NCBI RefSeq assembly: GCF_024323335.1
Contig: NC_066583.1
Location: 276,851,416 to 276,915,415, forward strand
Source of the DNA: Lathyrus oleraceus
Taxonomy: Eukaryota; Streptophyta; Magnoliopsida; Fabales; Fabaceae
Direction of reading: 5' to 3'
Length of the DNA stretch: 64,000 nucleotides
The first letter of the stretch is position 1. The number at the start of each line of letters is the position of its first letter. A program made the translations under genes and the position numbers. The notes beneath the pieces were generated by a model. The model worked only from the letters and a program-made list of their open reading frames with translations. It did not search any database and was not told the DNA's origin. Positions 57,653 through 64,000 of this stretch are shown here, in pieces.

Positions 57653-59297
57653 TGTAGCGGTAAATTCATGACTATCAAGCTATGGATAAGCTTAACGTCA
57701 ATAAAACCAGAGTCGCCACCGTGCTTTTATTGTTTCCAAAGGAAAAGGGAAAATTATGAACAAAACTCAAATATAAGAAGTTTTTAAATCAAAACTAATA
57801 AAATGTCAGAGATTACCGGTAAAGGGGTTGGTTACGCATATGGAAGGTGTTAGCACCCAAAGTGTCTCAGGTACTCCTAGGGAGCCCTTTCTTTTGTGTG
57901 CATGTGTTTTTGGGTATAAATGATATTTGACAAAATATAGAGTGTGGAGATGAGAAAAGAACTCATTGATTATATTTTTGTGTTTAACAAGACCTTCGGT
58001 CTTATGCCTACATACCGACATAAAAATGAGGGATCAAAATCCCGTAGTTCGTGGTAAAAATTTCAAATAAGTTGGAGAATTAATTTTAACAAAAGTTTAA
58101 TAAGAAAAAGGCACAAAAGGGAAAAGGTTTTAATGAGGTTATTAGTTCTTTTTGTCTTTTGAAATTTAAGTCAATATGGTTAAGTTTATTTACAAGTTTG
58201 ATTTAAGAAAAGATTTTTAAAATTCAATGGCATAAGGTCAAAGTTTCTAATTATTAAAGCATGTCTAAGTTTGAAATTACAACCAAAGAAAAGTTTTTGA
58301 AAAGAGGGAGAGATTTTGAAATTAAAGAATTGGGAGGAGATGAAGAAACTACCCTAAGCAAAAAAAAAATCAAAGTTAAGAGTTGAAAATATCTGACCAA
58401 TGGGATGCAATCCAACAGACAAGAATGTCATATAGAAACCCATTTTCCCTTGGACTTTAATCAAGCAATAAGCAATGAACAATATCCATACATCATAAAG
58501 ATCAATGCATCAAATAAAGATAGTCAGATCCAAGCAAGCACTCCAATAGCTAGCAGTCTTTAGTGTCTTCCAATGCATCAGATGAAATATTCCTTGATCA
58601 ACTCAAAACAAAACATCAGACATAAACAATAATGACAAAATAACAATTAAGCATAGAGACAAATTAAAAGATGAATCAAGGACACTCAAGGTCTTGCATC
58701 AGATGAAGGCATAGCTAAAGATAGCTCAGTCTCAAATGTTGGCATTGACCAAGTCCTTTAGCATAGGGAATGTTGCCTAATTCTAAGTCCAAAAGCTCGG
58801 ATCAAGTCTCAACAGTCCAACAAATGTTTCTTAGGGTTTTTGTTGTTATTGAATGTTTTAAGGTCCTAAGACCACAAATAAAACAAAATCAAGCAAACAA
58901 TATATACAATCACGAGACATGGCTCAAATGAGCAAAGTGAAAATGACTTGAAACATAAACAGGTCGCATGAAATGTAAATGGCAATGAATGATAAAGGTA
59001 CTAAAATTTAAATTGCATAAAGTAAATGACTTGAAAGTAAAGTAGCATTAATAAGAGTTAGTCAATGGTTAGTCAAAGGTTAGTGTTGAGTTTAAATTTA
59101 TTAAGTCATTCTTTGGAGAACACCCAACCATTCATTCACAAGTATGAATCCTAAACCAAGACATCTTCCATGAGAAGGGCTCCAACTTGGAAAATTCAAC
59201 AAGTATGCCACTAGCTCTCATGAAAGGGAAAAGGTCAAGTTTCCACACAATGTCATGAATAATGGGAGACCTACAATCTCACTTACTAGAATGTTAT
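57653..59297 (-). repeat. LTR-terminal tandem unit 2 (1,645 bp)
   Basis: Starts TGTAGCGGTAAATTC, in the same orientation as unit 1, with many small deletions relative to it. It ends ...cttactagaatgttat. Confidence 0.8.
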
Positions 59298-60960
59298 TGT
59301 AGCGGTAAGTTCATGATCGTCAAGCTATGAATAAGCAGGACATCAAATAACAAGAGTCGCCACCGCGCTTTTATTGTTTCCAAGGGAAAAGGGAAAAAGT
59401 ACAAACAAAATCCAAAAGTAAGAAGTTTTCAAATCAAAACTAATAAAATGTCAGAGATTATAAGTAAGGGGTTGGTTACACAGAGGAAAGGTGTTAGCAC
59501 CCAAAGTGTCCTAGGTACTCCTAGGAAGCCCTTTTTGTGTGCATATGTATTTGGTACACAAATGATGTTTACAAACAAATAGAATGGGGGATGAGAAAAT
59601 AATTCAATTAATTATATTTTTGTGTTTGACAAGACCTTCGAACTTGTGCCTACGTACCAACAAAAAAATGAGAGATCAAAACCTCGTAGTTCGTGGTACA
59701 AATTTCAAAATGGATGCATTGCTTTTAACAAAAATTAAGTTTAAAAGGCACAAAGGCCTAAAAATGGTTTGAATGGGTTAGTTCTTTTTGGCTTTTCAGA
59801 AAGTTTAAGTCAAGTATAGTTAAGTTTATTTACAAATTTGATTTAAAAAAAGAAGTTTAAAAATGCAATGGCATAAGGCCAAAGTTTCTATCTTTTTGCA
59901 AAGTAGTCAAAGTTTAGAACAACATAAGTTCAATCAAAGAAGATTTTGAAAAGGGAGGGACAGATTTTTAAATTAAAGAAATTGGGAGAAGATGAAGAGA
60001 CTAATCCTATGCACAAAATTAAAAGTTAAGAGTTGAAAAGATCTGACCAATGGGTAGCAATCCAATATACAAGAATGTCAATAGAAACCCAGAATTCCCT
60101 TGGACATTTAGAATCAAGCAACACACAAATGCACAATTATATTATCTTGAAGAGCAAGGCATCAAATAAAGATAGTCACATCCAAGCTTAGCCACTCCAT
60201 GATCTTCTTCAAATTAGCCCATGTAACAAATGAATTCCACAAGCCATAGGTTCAAATAACTGCTTCACAATGATCATGTTGCAGATGAACTCAAAGGGAT
60301 CTTGAATTATGTATCAGGTGAAGTTTCAAATTGCAAGCACTTGGTTTCACAGAAAATTGGCATTGGCCAAGTCCTTTAGCATAGGAATGTTGCCTAAGTT
60401 CTAAGTCCATTTGTCCAAGCTCAAACCAACAGTCCACACAAAAGTTTTTTAGGATTTTTGTTGTTATTATGTACATTAATGGTCAAAGACCATACAAACA
60501 AGCAAAGTATACACAAACAAGATATATCCCACAATATGGTCCAAATGGACAAAGTGAAAAATTGCATTAACATAAACAATTAGAATGGTATGAATAATGG
60601 AAATGAATAATGGCTAAAATTAAATGACATTAAAGTAAATGGCTTGAAATTAAAAGTTAGTTATTAATGAGTTAGAAGTTAGTATTGTTTTGCTTTTGCT
60701 TTTTATTTTTAAGTCATTCTTTGGAGAACACTCAACCCACTTATCACAAGCATGGATCCTTGAGCCAAGACATCTTCCAAAGGAAGGAAAAAAGGGCCAA
60801 GTTTCCACACAATACCATGAAAGAGGGGAAACTTGCAATCTCACTAACTAGAATGCTATGCCTTTTATGTCACAAATTTAGCGATATGTTAAGCAATCGT
60901 AATTGGACTTATGTAGAAGTCACAACTATTTGAGCCAGGGCAATAGGATTTTAGTGTTAA
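59298..60960 (-). repeat. LTR-terminal tandem unit 3, continuous with the rest of the LTR
   Basis: Starts TGTAGCGGTAAGTTC and runs through tgccttttatgtcacaaatt into sequence found once per LTR. Its right limit is approximate. Confidence 0.7.
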
Positions 60961-62454
60961 TGCATGTGAGAGACATAGTATGATGGACTATGCTCATGAA
61001 ACATACCACACACAAAAAGAATATGCAAAAGAGGTGGCCCAATCAACTAGCCTTAGGATGTTGAGATATCATATGTCAAATGAAATGGATGCACAAAGAA
61101 GGGGAATGAGATGAAGAGGGAGGGGAATGAATCAAAACTCAAATTGGTCAAAGGAGGACTTTTACCAAATTAATATCATTCATTCATTTTGGGAGATGGA
61201 ATGTACATTCCATCAATCCCCTAAATCCAATGATATTAGCTTGACAAAGTCAAATCAACCTTGACCAAGGCCCAACAACAAGAGTCAAACTCAAATAAGT
61301 CATCACAATTGGTCAACACAATTAATTGGCATTTATTCAAATTAAAAATACTAAAATAAGGCATTTAAATTAAATATGGTTTTCCAAATTCCTAAAACCT
61401 CATCAAAACACCAAAGAAATGGCCATGAGATTTATCATAGGTCAAACAAGGTCAAAGGACCTTGGAGAAAAAAAATCAGAATTTTTAAAGACTTAAAAGT
61501 ATTTTTATACAATTAAAAATAATCACAAAATCAATTAAATCATGAAAAATATTAATAATGATCCAAAAAATAATTTTAATTCAGAATATGAAAGTGGAAA
61601 TTATTTTTAAAAAATTCGGTGAAACTCTCATATTTTTTGGATCAATATTAAAACTAATATGAATTAATGAAAATAAAAGGATTAAAACAAAAGTCAAAAA
61701 ATGTGAAAATACGTGAGCCACTTGATCTCCCTCATTAGTTGAGATGGCAGATCAAGTGGGCTACAACGCGCGTTCCATGATGGAACCTAGTCAGCGCGTC
61801 ACACGGATGATAATCAAAACCAACGCCTCAGATTAAAACAAAATGGCAAGATCATGTGGCTGGGAGACGTGCCAACGCACGGCAAGAGCTGTAGCTCCGG
61901 TCTTCTTCTCCGGTGGACCTCACCGGACTAGTCTACCCTCAACCATCACTAAAATAAAAAAGGAGGACATGATCTGAAAGAAAAAATGGCGTAGAGAACA
62001 AATCTGACCTCAATTTCAACTAACTCCAAATATATAAAAAGATATGAGGAGTTGAATTTTGAGGTATGTCAACTGAGTTGCTTCGATTTGACCTCTAAGC
62101 AACTCAATCTTCTTCCCTACATTGGTAGGACTTCAGACAACAAAAGATCCAAGAGAATTGAGGAGAATTGAGAGAGAACTGAAGAGATGAAGTTTTCTGA
62201 AAATTACCTTCAATGTTATGCAGTTCTTGATGTTGCTTGCTCCAAACACGATCTGATCACACTTGAGAAGCTAGCAGGAAGTGATTAGAGAGGTTACAAG
62301 GCTTTGGATCCTGGAGTTCTTGAATCTCTAACAGTTGAGATTCAAACTCAAATTTCAAATTGAAATTTCTCAGGTTTTCCTTTAGAATGTGAGGGTTTCA
62401 ATGGGGGGCAAAGTTGGTGCGCAAAGTGTGATTCAAATGAGCACAGAGGTCATG

Positions 62455-62463
62455 TATTTATAG
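62455..62463 (-). promoter_or_regulatory. TATA box of element B (right LTR)
   Basis: Minus-strand CTATAAATA followed by catgacctctgtgctc. It is conserved in the left LTR. A second TATA-like word (tttttatatatttgg, about 62029) lies downstream and is a weaker candidate. Confidence 0.5.
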
Positions 62464-63965
62464 CATGAATGAATTATATTTGCACACTTCAAGTTTTATC
62501 CAATTTTAGCAATGTTGATGGCACGAGTGCATGGGCATGTGCAGGCCCATGATGCAATGCAAAAGGTCCAAAATGATTCTAAATGAAGTCTGAATGGAAG
62601 CTTGATTGGCAAGGCAAAGTGAACCGAAGCTTTGAAGTTTGATTCAGCCCTGTTAAAGCCATGCGCAGACCTAGCAAACCTCCTCCAAAATGCATGAACT
62701 TGGCTTCTTTGGAAAGCTTGGATCAAGGGGAACAAGTTTGATGTTCAACACTTTTTCATTTAGAGCTTGGAACATGGAGAATTTTGAGGTGGAAGTTTGG
62801 GAATTTCAACATGTTGAAAAAATTTCTAAGTGTCAAGCCATATATAACAATATTCCACCTTGCTTAACTTTTTATATGAGCTTCAAATGAGAAACGTGTC
62901 TTCATCAACGTTGTAGCTCTTTCAAAGACCTTCAAAATGGTCACCCATTTTATGTCATTTGGATTCGGAATGATAGAGTTATTCATTTTTGAAGTTTTGA
63001 AAAATCACTTGTTCAATGGTATAGGTCAAAAATGACCTATAATGTAACCTCATATCACATGCTCATAAAAGTTGAATTAGATCTCACTCCAAACATGAAA
63101 GTTGAAGTAGACATCTTGAATTTGATTTTACAACTTGGAAATCTTTCATCTAATAAAAATTGAGCAAGTTATGGCCTTGGGAAGTTGACTTTCAAATTAG
63201 GGTTTAGACAAAATGACCTATAATGTTTCAACAGAGTAAATGATTTTCCAAGCAAAACTAGCTCTAGGTATCAACATTAAAGTTGTTTGGAATGTCATTT
63301 AGAGTAACGTTTATCTTGGAATCATTTTCATATGGTGAAAATTGTAGGAGATAGGGTCTAGGGAGACCCAGTTTTGATCAGATGAATTCATCTGGCCAAC
63401 CACCATCAACCAACTTGCTAACCTTCAATTCTTTGGACTTTCTTGGCTCATGGTAGATCATATATGCATAAGATTATGAATTTTGAAGTGTCCCTTGAGA
63501 AATTTGATCAATTGGTGAGATAGCTTGTTGGAGAAGTTACTCAAGATACCCAGTCAAACTAGGGTTTCCAAGGCAAATCATCCTCAAACTCTTGAAGAAA
63601 ACTTGATCAATATAACATGTAGGAATCAATGGAACTCATATATGATGCTTATAACCATTCTTGGATCAATTCAATGGTTGTGCTCTTTGTCATAAGGGTC
63701 TCAAACCCTAGATATGAACTTGATAGATCAATGGAGATCATGCCCTACCTACAAAGGAGTTAGGCAAATGCAAAGACATATTTTTGGTATTTTGGTTAGT
63801 AAAATGATAATATACAAGTATGATACAATCACATAGTGCTTGGTGATCTCTCCCCAAACAAACCAAATGAAAGAGGGGTAAGGAGGATGCCAAGGTATGA
63901 TCCCAATGCTAATGCTTATGATGAAATTGCATGAGGGATCTTAGGGTCAAAATTAGGTTCTTACA

Positions 63966-64000
63966 GCTGCCCCTATTTAAGGACATTCTAACTGAGGAGG
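63966..64000 (-). promoter_or_regulatory. Second polypurine tract and start of a further internal region
   Basis: Minus-strand CCTTAAATAGGGGCAGC abuts the LTR. The bases beyond it (gacattctaactgaggagg) resemble ggtcattctatctggggatg at the same place in the B 3' UTR. This shows that retrotransposon internal sequence continues past the window. Confidence 0.75.

Larger units (their letters stand above)
55827..63965 (-). repeat. Element B right LTR (8.1 kb, internally triplicated)
   Basis: Its primer-site end begins TGTAGCGCTAA on the plus strand. The same terminal sequence recurs at 57653 and 59298, giving three consecutive copies of the terminal 1.6-1.8 kb. From about 60,840 on it matches the left LTR as single-copy sequence. 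The other end, ...ggttcttaca, meets a polypurine tract at 63966. It is therefore 5' LTR to the element on its left and 3' LTR to one beyond the window. Confidence 0.85.
37053..64000 (-). mobile_element. Element B: Ogre-type LTR retrotransposon, part of a tandem array
   Basis: Minus-strand order is LTR, tRNA-Arg primer site, leader, ORF1, gag-pro, intron, RT-RH1, second RNase H, INT, tandem-repeat 3' UTR, polypurine tract, LTR. ORF1 before gag, the intron before RT and the second RNase H identify the Ogre group of the Tat lineage. The right LTR is followed by a second polypurine tract and a few bases of 3' UTR, so another internal region lies outside the window in the same orientation. All coding parts contain stops or frameshifts. 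Confidence 0.88.

Noticed and set aside
57653..59297. Tandem units in the B right LTR as independent solo LTR insertions
   Set aside because: Each unit lacks a complementary LTR end and target duplication, and the units follow one another without intervening host sequence.

Overview
The window looks like nuclear DNA from a large-genome plant, most likely a legume of the Vicia/Pisum/Lathyrus group. It is AT-rich and made almost entirely of nested LTR retrotransposons. It contains Ogre-type Ty3/gypsy (Tat lineage) elements with the ORF1, gag-pro, intron, RT-RH, second RNase H and INT order, and Athila-type elements with a tRNA-Asp primer site. I see no ordinary host gene, tRNA, rRNA or CRISPR. 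All coding regions belong to mobile elements, and none encodes an unbroken full set of proteins. Lineage calls rest on motifs I could read and on family knowledge; no search was run.

Layout. (1) 1-2045: a Ty1/copia fragment and a chromovirus-like LTR, both minus strand, then an ATT/TAA microsatellite and unassigned sequence. (2) Element A, minus strand, 2046-37052: a pol-less Ogre/Tat derivative. Its 3' LTR is on the left (2046 to at least 5902), followed by a long noncoding region with two minisatellites and a gag remnant (10373-11256). Its leader and primer site (30465-31515) and 5' LTR (31518-37052) are on the right. (3) Two Athila-type units, plus strand, lie head to tail inside A at 11257-30464 with a constant 10,303-bp offset: LTR1, gag-pol, ORF3, LTR2, gag-pol, ORF3, then truncation. 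(4) Element C, a 1,711-bp solo LTR at 32584-34294, sits in A's 5' LTR with a perfect 5-bp target duplication; A's other LTR preserves the empty site. (5) Element B, minus strand, 37053 to beyond the window end, is an Ogre-type element inserted in A's 5' LTR. It has a 3' LTR (37053-42285), a 3' UTR with tandem repeats, INT, second RNase H, RT-RH, an intron, pro-gag, ORF1, leader, primer site, and an 8.1-kb LTR (55827-63965). That LTR is followed by another polypurine tract, so B also belongs to a head-to-tail LTR-internal-LTR-internal array.

History inferred from nesting: A inserted first. C, B and the Athila array came later. A deletion then probably removed the Athila 3' end together with A's ORF1 and gag N-terminus. 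The most interesting signals are: two independent tandem retrotransposon arrays; palindromic TACGCGTA arrays in the Athila LTRs and again downstream of pol; a primer-site-like sequence conserved 60-71 nt inside the ends of three different Ogre/Tat LTR families; and an LTR that grew by tandem reiteration of its own terminal segment.
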